Below, piece by piece: positions 1-8,936 of a stretch of DNA of 43,792 nucleotides. The stretch is taken from positions 296,549 to 340,340 of the forward strand of contig DASSPH010000069.1 of NCBI GenBank assembly GCA_035699745.1, given 5' to 3'. The position numbers and the translations under genes were made by a program. Origin of the DNA: Vicinamibacterales bacterium. Lineage in GTDB: Bacteria; Acidobacteriota; Vicinamibacteria; Vicinamibacterales; 2-12-FULL-66-21. Under the pieces are notes generated by a model. It did not search any database, had not been told where the DNA came from, and worked only from the letters and a program-made list of their open reading frames with translations. Positions within the stretch are counted from its first letter, which is position 1. Every line of letters begins with the position of its first letter.

Positions 1-2
1 CG

Positions 3-1238
3 GAATACAACTGGAACGACTTCAAGGACGTCGACGTCAAGGGCAAGACCATCGTCGTGCTGGTGAACGACCCGGCGGTGCCGGATCCGGCGAACGCCTC
101 GGCGCTCGACCCGAAGACCTTCGGCGGCAAGGCGATGACCTACTACGGACGCTGGACCTACAAGTTCGAGCAGGGGGCGCGCAGGGGCGCGGCGGCAATC
201 CTCATCGTGCACGAGACCGAACCCGCCGGGTATCCATTCAGCGTCGTGCAGGGAAATCTGAACGAGCGGTTCGACCTCATCGCTCCCGACAAGAACATGA
301 GCCGGGCGAGCATCGAGGGCTGGATCACGCTGGATGCGGCGAAGAAGCTCTTCGCGCTGGGCGGACAGGATTTCGACGCGCTGAAGCAGCAGGCGATCAC
401 CCGCGGGTTCAAGCCCGTGCCGCTCGGCGTGAAGGCGTCGATGGCGGTCGCGAACAAGCTGCGCACGATCGACTCGCGCAACGTGGTCGCCAGGCTGGAG
501 GGCAGCGATCCCGCTCTGAAGGACGAGTACGTGGTCTACACCTCGCACTGGGATCATCTCGGCGTCGGCGCGCCGGTGGACGGCGACAACATCTATAACG
601 GCGCGCTGGACAACGCCACCGGCGTAGCGACCGTGCTCGAGATCGCCAGGGCGCTGAAGAGCGCGCAGCCGCAGCCGAAGCGATCGATCCTCTTCCTGAT
701 GGTGACCGCGGAGGAGAAGGGGCTGCTCGGATCGGAGTACTACTCGCTCAACCCGCTGTATCCGCTGGCCAGAACCGCCGCGGCAATCAACATCGACGGC
801 ATCAATCAGTGGGGCCGGACCAGGGACATCTCGGTGATCGGCCTCGGCAACTCGGATCTGGACGACTATCTCCGGCAGGCGGCACAGGAACAGGGGCGGA
901 CGATCACGCCGGATCCGGAGCCGGAGAAAGGCTTCTACTACCGCTCCGACCACTTCAACTTCGCCAAGCAGGGCGTGCCGGCGCTCGACCCCGACTCGGG
1001 CGTCGAGTACATCGGCAAGTCGGCGGAGTGGGGGCGAAAGAAGCGCGACGAGTACACCGAAAAGGACTATCACGCGCCATCGGATGAAGTGAAGCCGGAC
1101 TGGGATCTCAGCGGCGCCGCCGAAGACGCGCAGCTCCTGATGGCGGTGGGCTACCGCGTCGCCAACGCCGATCGGCTGCCGGAGTGGAAGCCGGGCAACG
1201 AGTTCAAGGCGAAGCGGGACGCGATGCTGAAGAAATAG
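3..1238 (+). CDS. M28 family metallopeptidase, 5' end outside window
   Basis: Exopeptidase of the M28 (aminopeptidase Y/PSMA-like) family, expected to be secreted and to remove N-terminal residues using two zinc ions. The reading frame is open to the left edge, so the start and signal peptide are missing; about 411 residues are visible. The first ~120 residues look like a protease-associated (PA) domain. The catalytic part shows a zinc-ligand motif SHWDH (bases 543-557), then GALDNATG with the bridging Asp, [11 protein letters not shown] with the Glu pair, INIDGI, and YHAPSDE near the end with the last His. These are the standard M28 ligands in the standard order, so the enzyme should be active. 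A PadR-type regulator follows after a 14-bp inverted repeat and belongs to a separate unit. Family certain; substrate unknown. Confidence 0.93.
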   Translation, partial: EYNWNDFKDVDVKGKTIVVLVNDPAVPDPANASALDPKTFGGKAMTYYGRWTYKFEQGARRGAAAILIVHETEPAGYPFSVVQGNLNERFDLIAPDKNMSRASIEGWITLDAAKKLFALGGQDFDALKQQAITRGFKPVPLGVKASMAVANKLRTIDSRNVVARLEGSDPALKDEYVVYTSHWDHLGVGAPVDGDNIYNGALDNATGVATVLEIARALKSAQPQPKRSILFLMVTAEEKGLLGSEYYSLNPLYPLARTAAAINIDGINQWGRTRDISVIGLGNSDLDDYLRQAAQEQGRTITPDPEPEKGFYYRSDHFNFAKQGVPALDPDSGVEYIGKSAEWGRKKRDEYTEKDYHAPSDEVKPDWDLSGAAEDAQLLMAVGYRVANADRLPEWKPGNEFKAKRDAMLKK

Positions 1239-1256
1239 ACGGCGCGTAAACCCGGG

Positions 1257-1289
1257 GGCGAAGTATACCGTCTAACGGTATACTTCGCC
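1257..1289. promoter_or_regulatory. perfect 14-bp inverted repeat, probable PadR operator
   Basis: Arms at 1257-1270 and 1276-1289 are exact reverse complements around a 5-bp spacer; the core reads GTATACCG, spacer, CGGTATAC. The right arm ends at the base before the PadR ATG (1290). TATACC at 1264-1269 or TATACT at 1279-1284 could serve as -10, giving a very short leader or none, and no Shine-Dalgarno sequence fits between. PadR proteins bind palindromes and often repress themselves, so this is most likely the autoregulatory operator. In RNA it would also fold into a strong hairpin. Confidence 0.7.
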
Positions 1290-1628
1290 ATGGCAGGCCT
1301 TCCCTCTCCCCTCACCACTCCGGTTTTCCAGATTCTGCTGTCGCTCGCCGACGCGGACCGTCACGGCTACGCCGTCATCCAGGACGTCGCCGCACGGACG
1401 CAGGGAGAAGTGCGCCTGACCGCCAGCACGTTGTACGCGGCAATCAAGCGGCTGCTCGAGGCGCGGCTGATTCAGGAGGTCGAAGCGCCCGCCGGGACCG
1501 GCGGCGCGCCGCGGCGATGCTACCGGCTCACGCGGGAGGGGCGCCGCGCCGCGCGCGAAGAGGCCGAACGGATGGCGCGCGCCGTGGCGATGGCGCGCGA
1601 CAAGCGCCTGCTGCCGAGAAAGGCATGA
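1290..1628 (+). CDS. PadR family transcriptional regulator (acidobacterial type)
   Basis: Winged-helix repressor of 112 residues. The PadR core is clear: PVFQILLSLADADRHGYAVIQ (helices 1-2), then TASTLYAAIKRLLEARLIQE, the recognition helix and wing entry, and CYRLTREGRRAA, the beta wing. The short C-terminal helix (about residues 85-112, rich in Arg and Ala) is the usual dimerisation segment. The ATG directly follows a perfect inverted repeat, which suggests self-repression. The stop overlaps the start of the permease gene as ATGA (1625-1628), so the two are translationally coupled. PadR genes paired this way with ADOP permeases are a hallmark of Acidobacteriota. The ligand is unknown. Confidence 0.93.
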   Translation: MAGLPSPLTTPVFQILLSLADADRHGYAVIQDVAARTQGEVRLTASTLYAAIKRLLEARLIQEVEAPAGTGGAPRRCYRLTREGRRAAREEAERMARAVAMARDKRLLPRKA

Positions 1629-4258
1629 TCCGCGTCTATCGGCTCCTCGTCCGTCTCCTGCTGCCCGGCGTCGCCGCGCGGCACGCGGACGACATGGCCG
1701 AGACCGCGGCGCGGCTCGCGGCGGATGCGCGCGCCGCCGGCAGCGTCGCGCTCGCGCGGTACTGGCTCAGCGAGTGGCGCGCGCTGGCGCGCCTGGCCTG
1801 GTCGGAGCGCTCCCCACGAACGGCCGGATTCATGCCGTCCCATCTCGCGCGCGACGTCCGCTACAGCCTGCGCCTGTTGGTCCGCACGCCGGGCGTCAGC
1901 GGCGTGGCGCTGCTCACGATCGCGCTCGGCATCGGCGCCAACACGGCGATCTTCAGCATCATCAACGGCGTCCTGCTCCGTCCGCTGCCGCTAGCGGATC
2001 CGGACCGGCTGTTGGTCGTGCAGCACGCGTCGATGTCGGACCGCACGCAACTGGGGTCCCTGTCGCCAGGCAACTTCTTCGACGTGCAGCGCGCGTCACG
2101 GCTGCTGCAGCCGATGGCCGGCTGCTCTGGCGCGACCGTCACGCTGACGGGCCGCGGCGATCCGGAACGGCTGCAGGGTATCGTCAGCAGCGGCAGCGTC
2201 CTCGAGGTCACCGGCGTGCAACCGGCGATCGGACGCATCTTCACCGGCGCCGATCAGACCGCCGGATCGCCTCGCGTGGCGGTGATCAGCCATCGTCTCT
2301 GGCAGCGGCTGTTCGCCGGCAGCAAGGACGCGCTCGGGCAGGCGCTGACGCTGGGGGGAGTTCCCGTGACGGTGATCGGCGTGATGCCGGCGGCCTTTGC
2401 GTTCCCGGACCCGACCGTGGACTTCTGGGCCCCGGAACTGCTGACGCCGCCGCAGCGCGCGTCGCGCACCGAGTACTACCTCACCATTCTCGGGCGGCTC
2501 GCGCCGGGCGCGACGGCGGGCGCGGCGCGCGCGGAGCTCGACACCATCATGGCGGGGCTGCGGTCCGCCTTTCCGCAGGCCAACGGCGGCGTCGTGCTCG
2601 AGGCCACGCCGCTCTCCGAGGCGCTGGTCAGCGACGTGACGCAGCTGCTCTGGGTGCTGATGGCGAGCGTGGGCTGCGTGCTGCTCATCGCCTGCGCGAA
2701 CCTGGCGAACCTGCTGCTCGCCAAGGCGGCCGGCCGCGGACGCGAGATCGCGATCCGTCAGGCGATCGGCGCCGATCGCGGGCGCGTGATCCGGCAGCTG
2801 CTCGTGGAGAGCCTGGTGCTCGGCCTCGCCGGCGGCGCCGCGGGCATCGCGATCGGCTCGGTATTCCTCGACGCGCTCGTCGCCTGGCTGCCCGCCGGCA
2901 TCCCGCGCATCGCCGAAGCATCAATCGACCTGCGCGTGCTCCTCTTCACGGTCGTCGTCTCCGTCGCCACCGGGCTCGTCTTCGGCATCACGCCGGCCGT
3001 GCAGCTCGCGCGCAAGGCTCCGGCGTCGGCGCTGCGGGAGGATCCGCGCACGGCGACCGGACGCGGACCGCTGCGCGCGGTCCTCGTCGCCGCCGAACTC
3101 GCGCTCGCGCTGGTCCTCCTCGCGGGCGCCGGACTTCTCATCCGCAGCTTCGCGCTGATGCAGCGCGTCGATCCCGGTTTCTCGACCGACCGGCTGCTGA
3201 CGTTCCAGGTGCGCATGGAAGGTCCGTCGTACGCGCAGGCGCCGGCGCGCATCGCGTTCGTCAACGCCGTGGTCGAACGGCTGAAGACGCTGCCCGGCGT
3301 GATCGACGCGGCCGCCGGCAGCAACGCGCCGATCGCGGGCCGCGGCACGGGGGCGTGGCTCAACATCCTCGCGCGCCCGTGGCCCGCCGGCACGACCCCG
3401 CCCGGCGTTCCTTATCGCGTGATCACGCCCGGCTACTTCAAGGCGATGCAGATTCCGCTGCTGCGCGGCCGCCTGCTCACCGAGTCGGACGGGCTGACGG
3501 GAACGCCGTCGGTCGTCATCAGCGAGTCGGTCGCCAGACGCTTCTGGGGGCCGGACGCGGGAGATCCAATCGGCGCCGAGATCTACATGGGCGCGCCGGA
3601 CAACAAGCTGTTCGAACGGGCAACGATCGTCGGGATCGTGAAGGACGTGAAGCTGGCCGGGCTCGGCAGTCCGCTGACCGACGCGGTGTACGGCTTGAAC
3701 ACGCTGATGCCGTGGTGGCGCAGCTTCACGTTTGCCGTACGGACGTCAGGCGACCCGGCGGCGCTGGCCCCTGCCGCGCGGCAGATCGTCCGCACGGCGG
3801 ATCCACGCCTCGCGATCACCGCGCTGCAAGCCATGACCGACATCGTGAACACGTCACTGGCGCCGGCGCGCGCGTCGATGCGGCTGCTGACGCTGTTCGC
3901 CGCCGTCGCCGTCCTCATGGCGGCGGTCGGTGTGTTCGGGGTGATGTCTTACACCGTGAACCTGCGCGCCCGCGAGATGGGGATCCGGATGGCGCTCGGC
4001 GCGCGTCCCTCGGAGGTGCGCCGCATGGTCGTCGTGGACGGGATGCGCCACGCGCTCATCGGCGTCGCGCTCGGCGTCGGCGGCGCGGTCTGGGTGACGC
4101 GTGCAATGGCGTCGCTGCTCTACGAGGTGAAGCCGGGCGATCCGGCGACGCTCGCCGCGGCGGCCGGACTGCTGATCGTGACCGCCGCGATCGCCTGCTA
4201 TCTGCCGGCCCGGCGCGCCACCCGGGTGGATCCGCTGATCGTGCTGCGCACCGAATGA
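1625..4258 (+). CDS. ADOP-type ABC transporter permease (MacB/FtsX-like, duplicated)
   Basis: Inner-membrane permease of 877 residues built from two MacB-type halves, each with a periplasmic MacB_PCD domain and an FtsX core. Residues 1-73 form a cytoplasmic prefix; the first half starts near LARDVRYSLRLLVRTPG and [20 protein letters not shown] (first membrane helix). A three-helix FtsX core lies around residues 345-475 (LLIACANLANLLLAKA), followed by a second periplasmic domain and a last FtsX core (AAVGVFGVMSYTVNLRAREMGIRMALGARPSEV). No ATP-binding cassette is present in the protein or nearby, which defines the orphan ADOP family; its transported substrate is unknown. I start it at ATG 1625 because this overlaps the PadR stop and preserves the prefix; an earlier in-frame start would lie inside padR. 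Confidence 0.92.
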   Translation: MIRVYRLLVRLLLPGVAARHADDMAETAARLAADARAAGSVALARYWLSEWRALARLAWSERSPRTAGFMPSHLARDVRYSLRLLVRTPGVSGVALLTIALGIGANTAIFSIINGVLLRPLPLADPDRLLVVQHASMSDRTQLGSLSPGNFFDVQRASRLLQPMAGCSGATVTLTGRGDPERLQGIVSSGSVLEVTGVQPAIGRIFTGADQTAGSPRVAVISHRLWQRLFAGSKDALGQALTLGGVPVTVIGVMPAAFAFPDPTVDFWAPELLTPPQRASRTEYYLTILGRLAPGATAGAARAELDTIMAGLRSAFPQANGGVVLEATPLSEALVSDVTQLLWVLMASVGCVLLIACANLANLLLAKAAGRGREIAIRQAIGADRGRVIRQLLVESLVLGLAGGAAGIAIGSVFLDALVAWLPAGIPRIAEASIDLRVLLFTVVVSVATGLVFGITPAVQLARKAPASALREDPRTATGRGPLRAVLVAAELALALVLLAGAGLLIRSFALMQRVDPGFSTDRLLTFQVRMEGPSYAQAPARIAFVNAVVERLKTLPGVIDAAAGSNAPIAGRGTGAWLNILARPWPAGTTPPGVPYRVITPGYFKAMQIPLLRGRLLTESDGLTGTPSVVISESVARRFWGPDAGDPIGAEIYMGAPDNKLFERATIVGIVKDVKLAGLGSPLTDAVYGLNTLMPWWRSFTFAVRTSGDPAALAPAARQIVRTADPRLAITALQAMTDIVNTSLAPARASMRLLTLFAAVAVLMAAVGVFGVMSYTVNLRAREMGIRMALGARPSEVRRMVVVDGMRHALIGVALGVGGAVWVTRAMASLLYEVKPGDPATLAAAAGLLIVTAAIACYLPARRATRVDPLIVLRTE

Positions 4259-4346
4259 GCCCCTCCGGATAGCCTCCAAGCCTGTCCAAAGAGTCATACG
4301 AAGTTCGTCGCTGTGCGGTCCGTTTTGTGACGCCAGCCACAATCCC

Positions 4347-4376
4347 GCACACCCCAGCACACTCGCGCACACCCCC
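4347..4376. repeat. three 10-bp direct repeats upstream of the HAF gene
   Basis: GCACAC recurs at 4347, 4357 and 4367, exactly 10 bp apart; the outer two copies share the 10-mer CGCACACCCC (4346-4355 and 4366-4375). The array lies in the 199-bp gap between the ADOP stop and the secreted HAF protein, about 80 bp upstream of the latter's ATG. One-helical-turn spacing fits cooperative binding of a regulator, but low-complexity C/A sequence could produce it by chance. Confidence 0.4.
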
Positions 4377-4457
4377 TAAGTACCTCATGGGCAAGAAGTT
4401 CCCATTTTGGCTCAGCCGGGCACCGGCATTGCTCTGCCAGGAGCCGGAGGTCGTGTC

Positions 4458-6506
4458 ATGACGCGACACATTTTTGCCGCGGCGTTCGGAGCCCTGTTGG
4501 TCGCCCTGCCGGTCCGGGAAGCGTTGCGTGCTGACGCGGCCCTCTACACGGTGGAGGACCTGGGGCAGTTGGATGGCCAGGCGCCGACCGTGACCGGAAT
4601 GAATGCCTCGGGGCAGCTTTCCGGTTACGTGACCGGTCCCTCGGGCTATCCTCGCGCGGTCCGCTACACCGCCGAGACGGGATGGCAGTACGTCCCCGGC
4701 GTGAGCAGCTTCTACAGCCAGGCCATGGGCATCAACGACAACGGTGACCTGGTCGGCTATCACTACAACGGGACGTCGTTCCGCGCCTTCCGCTACGTCG
4801 AAGGCCCCGGCGCGACGTTCATCGATCCGCTCCCCGGCGGCACGATGACGCTCGGCCGCGCCATCGACAACAACGGCAACGTCATCGGGCAGGCTGACTC
4901 GGCAGACGGGCCGCTCGGGTTCCGCTCGGCTCCCGGACTGCCGGCGGTCGCGCTGCCGACACTCGGCGGCGCCGCAATCGCCTGCGGCGTGAACGCCGCG
5001 GGACAGGTCGCCGGCTACGGCGCCAACGCCGTCGGCCAGCAGCACCCGTTCCGGATCGAAGCCGACAACTCCGTGACCGACATCACCCCGCTGGACGGCG
5101 CTGCCGGCACCGGCATGGCGTGCGCCATCGATGCGTCCGGCCGCGTCGGCGGGACCTCGACCACCGGCGGAACCTTCCGCGCGTTCGTGTTCGATTCCGG
5201 ATCCGCGGTCAACGTCGACGCGTTCCCCGCCTCCGCGCAGAGCACCGTCGAGGCAGTCGCCGCCGGCGTCGCCGTCGGCTGGTTTCTCTCGCTCGAGGAC
5301 GGCGCGGCCCACGCGTTCGTGAATACCGCCGACGGCTCGGCGGATCTCAACACGCTCATCGCCCCCGGCTCCGGCTGGCAGCTCGATCAGGCGTTCGCGG
5401 TGAACGCCGGCGGCAGCATCGCCGGCCTCGGACGCCTGAACGGACAGCCCCGCGTGTTCCGCCTGACCCGCGTCCAGACCAGCGACACCACGGCGCCGGT
5501 GATCGCAGCGCTCTCCGCCTCGCCGTCGACGATCGAGCCGCCGGACAACCGGATGGTGACCGTGGCGATCTCGCCAACCGTCACTGACGACCGCGATCCC
5601 TCGCCGGTGTGCGCCGTGACCGGGATCGACGGCCATGGCGCGCCGGCCACCGACTTCAGCGTCGTCGGACCGCTGACCGGCTGGGTGCGGGCGCGCGGCG
5701 GCGCCACGTATACCTTCGCGGTGTCGTGCAGCGACGCGGCGGGCAACGCAGCCACCGGCACGGTGGACGTGGCCGTGCCGCCCGACACCAGCGCCCCCGT
5801 CATCACGAGCCTGTCGGCGAACCCGTCCACGATCTGGCCGCCGAACGGCGCCGGTGTGGCGGTCACGGTGAGCGTGACGGCGACCGATAACGTTGACGCG
5901 TCTCCCTCATGCGCCCTGTCCGGGATCTCGGTCGTTCCGTCCAGCACGGGGGACTTCGGCATCACGGGCCCGCTGACCGCGAAGGTCCGCGCCGTCGGCG
6001 GCCGCACCTATACGCTGACGGTGACCTGCCGCGACACGGCCGGAAACCAGTCGTCCGGCGCGGTGGCAGTGGTCGTGCCCCCTGACACGAAGGCGCCCGT
6101 AATCCAGAGCATCGTCGCGACGCCTGGGACGATCTGGCCGCCGAACGGCAAGATGGTCAACGTGAACGTGATGGTGGACGCGACAGACGACGTCGATGCG
6201 CTGCCGCAGTGCGCGCTGAAGTCCGTGGTGGTCAACGGCGGCGTCGCCAGCGACGGCGTCGTCACCGGCACGTTCACCGCCAGCGTGCGCGCCGAGAAGG
6301 ATTACAGCTACACGCTCAAGGTGGCCTGCCGCGACGCGGCGGGCAACACGTCGTTCGGCTCGACGACGGTCCTGGTCGTGAACAAGGACGAAGCGGCGGC
6401 GAGAAGGCTCCCGGCCAAGGCGGTGATGGCGCTGCTGAAGAAGGCGGCGATCAAGAAAGCCGCGGCGAACGCGAAGCGCTACTTCTCGCGCGGCTCTTCG
6501 AGGTAG
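4458..6506 (+). CDS. secreted HAF-repeat protein with three Ig-like modules
   Basis: Predicted exported protein of 682 residues. ATG 4458 is chosen because GGAGG sits 7 bases upstream and a signal peptide follows directly (MTRHIFAAAFGALLVALP, cleavage likely near residue 27). Residues ~30-325 carry repeats of the HAF type, with recurring phrases such as GMNASGQLSGY, GINDNGDLVGY and IDNNGNVIGQ, each about 45-50 residues apart; these are thought to form a beta-propeller-like extracellular structure. Then come three ~100-residue Ig/HYR-like modules, each opening with D-T-x-A-P-V-I and containing a P-P-N or P-P-D turn and paired cysteines. The end is a Lys/Ala-rich basic tail of about 35 residues without a PEP-CTERM or LPXTG anchor. 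No enzymatic motif is visible; a surface or matrix role is an inference. Its 3' end overlaps speA by 28 bp. Confidence 0.85.
   Translation: MTRHIFAAAFGALLVALPVREALRADAALYTVEDLGQLDGQAPTVTGMNASGQLSGYVTGPSGYPRAVRYTAETGWQYVPGVSSFYSQAMGINDNGDLVGYHYNGTSFRAFRYVEGPGATFIDPLPGGTMTLGRAIDNNGNVIGQADSADGPLGFRSAPGLPAVALPTLGGAAIACGVNAAGQVAGYGANAVGQQHPFRIEADNSVTDITPLDGAAGTGMACAIDASGRVGGTSTTGGTFRAFVFDSGSAVNVDAFPASAQSTVEAVAAGVAVGWFLSLEDGAAHAFVNTADGSADLNTLIAPGSGWQLDQAFAVNAGGSIAGLGRLNGQPRVFRLTRVQTSDTTAPVIAALSASPSTIEPPDNRMVTVAISPTVTDDRDPSPVCAVTGIDGHGAPATDFSVVGPLTGWVRARGGATYTFAVSCSDAAGNAATGTVDVAVPPDTSAPVITSLSANPSTIWPPNGAGVAVTVSVTATDNVDASPSCALSGISVVPSSTGDFGITGPLTAKVRAVGGRTYTLTVTCRDTAGNQSSGAVAVVVPPDTKAPVIQSIVATPGTIWPPNGKMVNVNVMVDATDDVDALPQCALKSVVVNGGVASDGVVTGTFTASVRAEKDYSYTLKVACRDAAGNTSFGSTTVLVVNKDEAAARRLPAKAVMALLKKAAIKKAAANAKRYFSRGSSR
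5484..6383 (+). repeat. three tandem 300-bp coding repeats (100-residue Ig-like modules)
   Basis: The codon for the Asp that opens each module falls at 5484, 5784 and 6084, a spacing of exactly 300 bases. Modules 2 and 3 share an identical 21-base stretch (5829-5849 and 6129-6149, coding T-I-W-P-P-N-G), while module 1 differs there (I-E-P-P-D-N). This points to internal duplication, with modules 2 and 3 the most recent pair. Confidence 0.75.
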
Positions 6507-8425
6507 GTATAGCCCTGGAGGCCTTCCTCGTAGAACTCGAGTAGGCGTCCGGACTCTTCGTAGGTCACGCGCCCCTCGCGGACGGCGACCTCCACGTCGT
6601 GCCGCAGCTTGCGGACGAGCACCTCCGCGTCGAACTCGACGTAGTCGAGGACTTCGCGGACGGTGTCTCCCTTGATGACGGCGTCGAGCACGACGTTGCC
6701 GGCGTCGTCCAGGCTGACGTGCACGGCGTGCGTATCGCCGAACAGGTTGTGGAGGTCCCCCAGGATCTCCTGGTACGCGCCCACCAGGAACACGCCGAGA
6801 TAGTAGGGCTCGCCGTTCACGGTGTGCAGCGGCAGCGTCTTCTTCACGTCGCGGCGGTCGATGAACGAGTCGATCTTGCCGTCCGAATCGCAGGTGATGT
6901 CCCCCAGCACGGCGTGGTGGCTGGGGGGGCGATTCAGGTTGTGAATCGGCATCACCGGGAAGAGCTGCTTGATCGCCCAGCTGTCGGGAATCGACTGGAA
7001 CAGCGAGAAGTTGCAGAAATAGGTGTCCGCCATGGCGTCGTCCAGCGCCTGGAGATCCTCGGGGACGTCGTCCATCTGCGCGACCAGCTTCTTCAACTTG
7101 ACCAGGATGGCCCAGTAGAGGTTCTCGGCCTGGCAGCGCTGCTCGAGCGGCAGGTAGCCGCCGGTGAACAGGTTCATCGCCATGTCGAGCGCCTGCTGCG
7201 CGTCGTGGTAGCTTTCGAGGGCGTTGCGCACCGACAGCCCCTGGAACGTCTCGAGCAGATCGATGACCGGCTGCTCGGCCTCGTCCGGGGAGATGTGCTC
7301 GGGGATCTTCTCCTCGCCGAACGCCGAGACGCCGAGGACGTTGAAGATCAGCACGCTGTGGTAGGCGACGATCGCCCGCCCGCTCTCGGAAACGATCGTC
7401 GGGTGCTTGACGCCGGCGTCGTCACACACCGTCTGGATGTGATAGACGACGTCGTTGGCGTATTCCTCGAGGGTGTAGTTGACGCTCGACTCGAAGTTCG
7501 TCTGCGACCCGTCGTAGTCCACGCCGAGGCCGCCGCCCACGTCCAGATATTCCAGCCCGGCGCCGGCCTTCACCAGCTCGGTATAGATGCGGGCCGCCTC
7601 GTTCAGCGCCCCCTTGACGATGCGGATGTTGGGGATCTGGCTTCCGAGGTGGAAGTGCAGGAGCTTGAAGCAGTCCTGCATTCCGTGGCTCTTGAGCTCC
7701 TCGAGGCCGCGGAGCACCTCCGCGACCGTCAGGCCGAATTTCGAGCGGTAGCCCCCTGACCCCTGCCAGCGGCCGCTGCCGCGGGCGGCGAGCTTCACGC
7801 GCATGCCGATCTGGGGGCGGACGCCGACGCGCTCCGCGTACTTCAGGATCAGGCCGAGCTCGGTGTACTTCTCGACCACCGGGATGATGTTGCGGCCCAC
7901 CTTCTGGGCCAGCATCGCCATCTCGATGTATTCGGCGTCCTTGAAGCCGTTGCAGATGATGGGGGTGTTGTTGTGCGCCTGCGCCATCACCGCGAGCAGC
8001 TCCGGCTTCGAGCCTGCCTCGAGGCCGAATCCGTACTCGCGGCCGAACTCCAGCACCTCTTCGACGACCTGGCGCTGCTGGTTGACCTTGATCGGGTAGA
8101 CGCAGACGTAGCGCCCCTCGTAGGAGTGCTGGTTGATGGCCGCCCTGAAGGCGTTGTGGATGTCCCCGAGGCGGTGCCGCAGGATGTCGCGGAACCGGAT
8201 CAGCACCGGCAAGCCGATGCCGCGAAGCTGGAGGTGGTCGGTGAGCTGCTTCAGGTCGATGGCGCGGGCGCGGTCCTTGGTCGGATGGACGAGGACGTGG
8301 CCGTCGCTCGAGATCGAGAAGTAGCCCTTCCCCCAGCGATCCAGCTCGTAGAGCTCGGTGGCGTCGCTGACGGTGAAGATTTCACCCGCTTGCCAGGTAC
8401 GCGAGCGGGTCGTGGGGCTGCTCAC
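6479..8425 (-). CDS. speA: biosynthetic arginine decarboxylase
   Basis: PLP-dependent enzyme that converts arginine to agmatine, the first step of the agmatine route to putrescine and polyamines; cytoplasmic. At 648 residues it matches the usual SpeA length. The opening Y-x-L-D-R-W-G-K-G-Y-F-S-I, the PLP lysine in YPIKVNQQ (K113), the GGGLGVDYDGS loop, GRAIVAYHSVLIF and the later TCDSDGKIDSF with the catalytic Cys are all present. The start is a GTG at 8425, chosen because the conserved N-terminus begins within 20 residues; no good Shine-Dalgarno precedes it. It is divergent from the receiver-like gene at 8576 and tail-to-tail with the HAF gene, overlapping it by 28 bp. Monocistronic as far as can be seen. 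Confidence 0.96.
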   Translation of the reverse strand: MSSPTTRSRTWQAGEIFTVSDATELYELDRWGKGYFSISSDGHVLVHPTKDRARAIDLKQLTDHLQLRGIGLPVLIRFRDILRHRLGDIHNAFRAAINQHSYEGRYVCVYPIKVNQQRQVVEEVLEFGREYGFGLEAGSKPELLAVMAQAHNNTPIICNGFKDAEYIEMAMLAQKVGRNIIPVVEKYTELGLILKYAERVGVRPQIGMRVKLAARGSGRWQGSGGYRSKFGLTVAEVLRGLEELKSHGMQDCFKLLHFHLGSQIPNIRIVKGALNEAARIYTELVKAGAGLEYLDVGGGLGVDYDGSQTNFESSVNYTLEEYANDVVYHIQTVCDDAGVKHPTIVSESGRAIVAYHSVLIFNVLGVSAFGEEKIPEHISPDEAEQPVIDLLETFQGLSVRNALESYHDAQQALDMAMNLFTGGYLPLEQRCQAENLYWAILVKLKKLVAQMDDVPEDLQALDDAMADTYFCNFSLFQSIPDSWAIKQLFPVMPIHNLNRPPSHHAVLGDITCDSDGKIDSFIDRRDVKKTLPLHTVNGEPYYLGVFLVGAYQEILGDLHNLFGDTHAVHVSLDDAGNVVLDAVIKGDTVREVLDYVEFDAEVLVRKLRHDVEVAVREGRVTYEESGRLLEFYEEGLQGYTYLEEPREK

Positions 8426-8575
8426 TTCGTTGATGATGATACACAGAAAATTTCAAAGTTCATCCGCGCTTTTCGTCATCGCGCTGCCAGAATCGCAACG
8501 CCGCGGCGCGCGCGCCGGCGGATCTTCGAGGAAACGCGGCGGCACCGCGCTTGCGGTCAGGTTCGACACACCGCA

Positions 8576-8929
8576 ATGTCTTCGGTTCTGTTCGTCAGTC
8601 TGGATGGCGACCTGCGTGCCGTGGCGTCTCACGTCCTGCGCAAGGCGGGATGGCAGGTGACGGCCGTCGCGCACGGCGGCCATGCGCTGCTCGCGTGCGC
8701 CGGCGGGCGGAGGTTCGACGTGCTGGTCGTCGACGAGAGGACCCATGCGGACTCCGCCGCCGCCCTCGAGCGGCAGCTGCGGCGCGACTGTCCGGACATT
8801 CAAACCGTCTGCGTTCGGGACCGGCGCGCCGCCGCGGCGGACGGCCGGGTCGAGATCCTCCGCCCGTTCACGGCGGACGATCTCATCGGCGCGGTGCGCT
8901 CGGCGGCGACTGCCAGTCCCTCGGCGTGA
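8576..8929 (+). CDS. stand-alone receiver-like protein, probably degenerate
   Basis: Small 117-residue protein with the CheY-like receiver pattern and no output domain. It keeps the alternating hydrophobic strands and a candidate phospho-acceptor in VLVVDERTH (D53). The acidic pair that normally binds magnesium after strand 1 (V-D-D) is replaced by S8-L9, leaving only D10, and the conserved lysine of the K-P-F motif is arginine (ILRPF, R96); the usual Thr/Ser after strand 4 is also missing. It may therefore be a pseudo-receiver working by binding rather than phosphotransfer. No histidine kinase is adjacent. It is divergent from speA (150-bp gap) and ends 7 bases before the convergent GlsB-like gene. 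Only a weak ribosome site precedes ATG 8576. Confidence 0.72.
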   Translation: MSSVLFVSLDGDLRAVASHVLRKAGWQVTAVAHGGHALLACAGGRRFDVLVVDERTHADSAAALERQLRRDCPDIQTVCVRDRRAAAADGRVEILRPFTADDLIGAVRSAATASPSA

Positions 8930-8936
8930 CCGCGGG

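Noticed and set aside
1774-4272. A second plus-strand frame of about 830 codons inside the first permease gene
   Set aside because: Arg/Ala-rich frame-shifted shadow of the ADOP gene with no recognisable motif.
4259-4457. Riboswitch (c-di-GMP type) in the HAF leader
   Set aside because: I looked for the GEMM core and paired helices and could not match the conserved bases; only small inverted repeats are present.
6479-6506. The 28-bp overlap of the HAF gene and speA as a sign of a wrong gene end
   Set aside because: Both stops are clear and both proteins end in plausible sequence; short convergent overlaps are common.
6599-7759. A plus-strand frame of 386 codons opposite speA
   Set aside because: Antisense shadow of a conserved enzyme gene, with no motif of its own.
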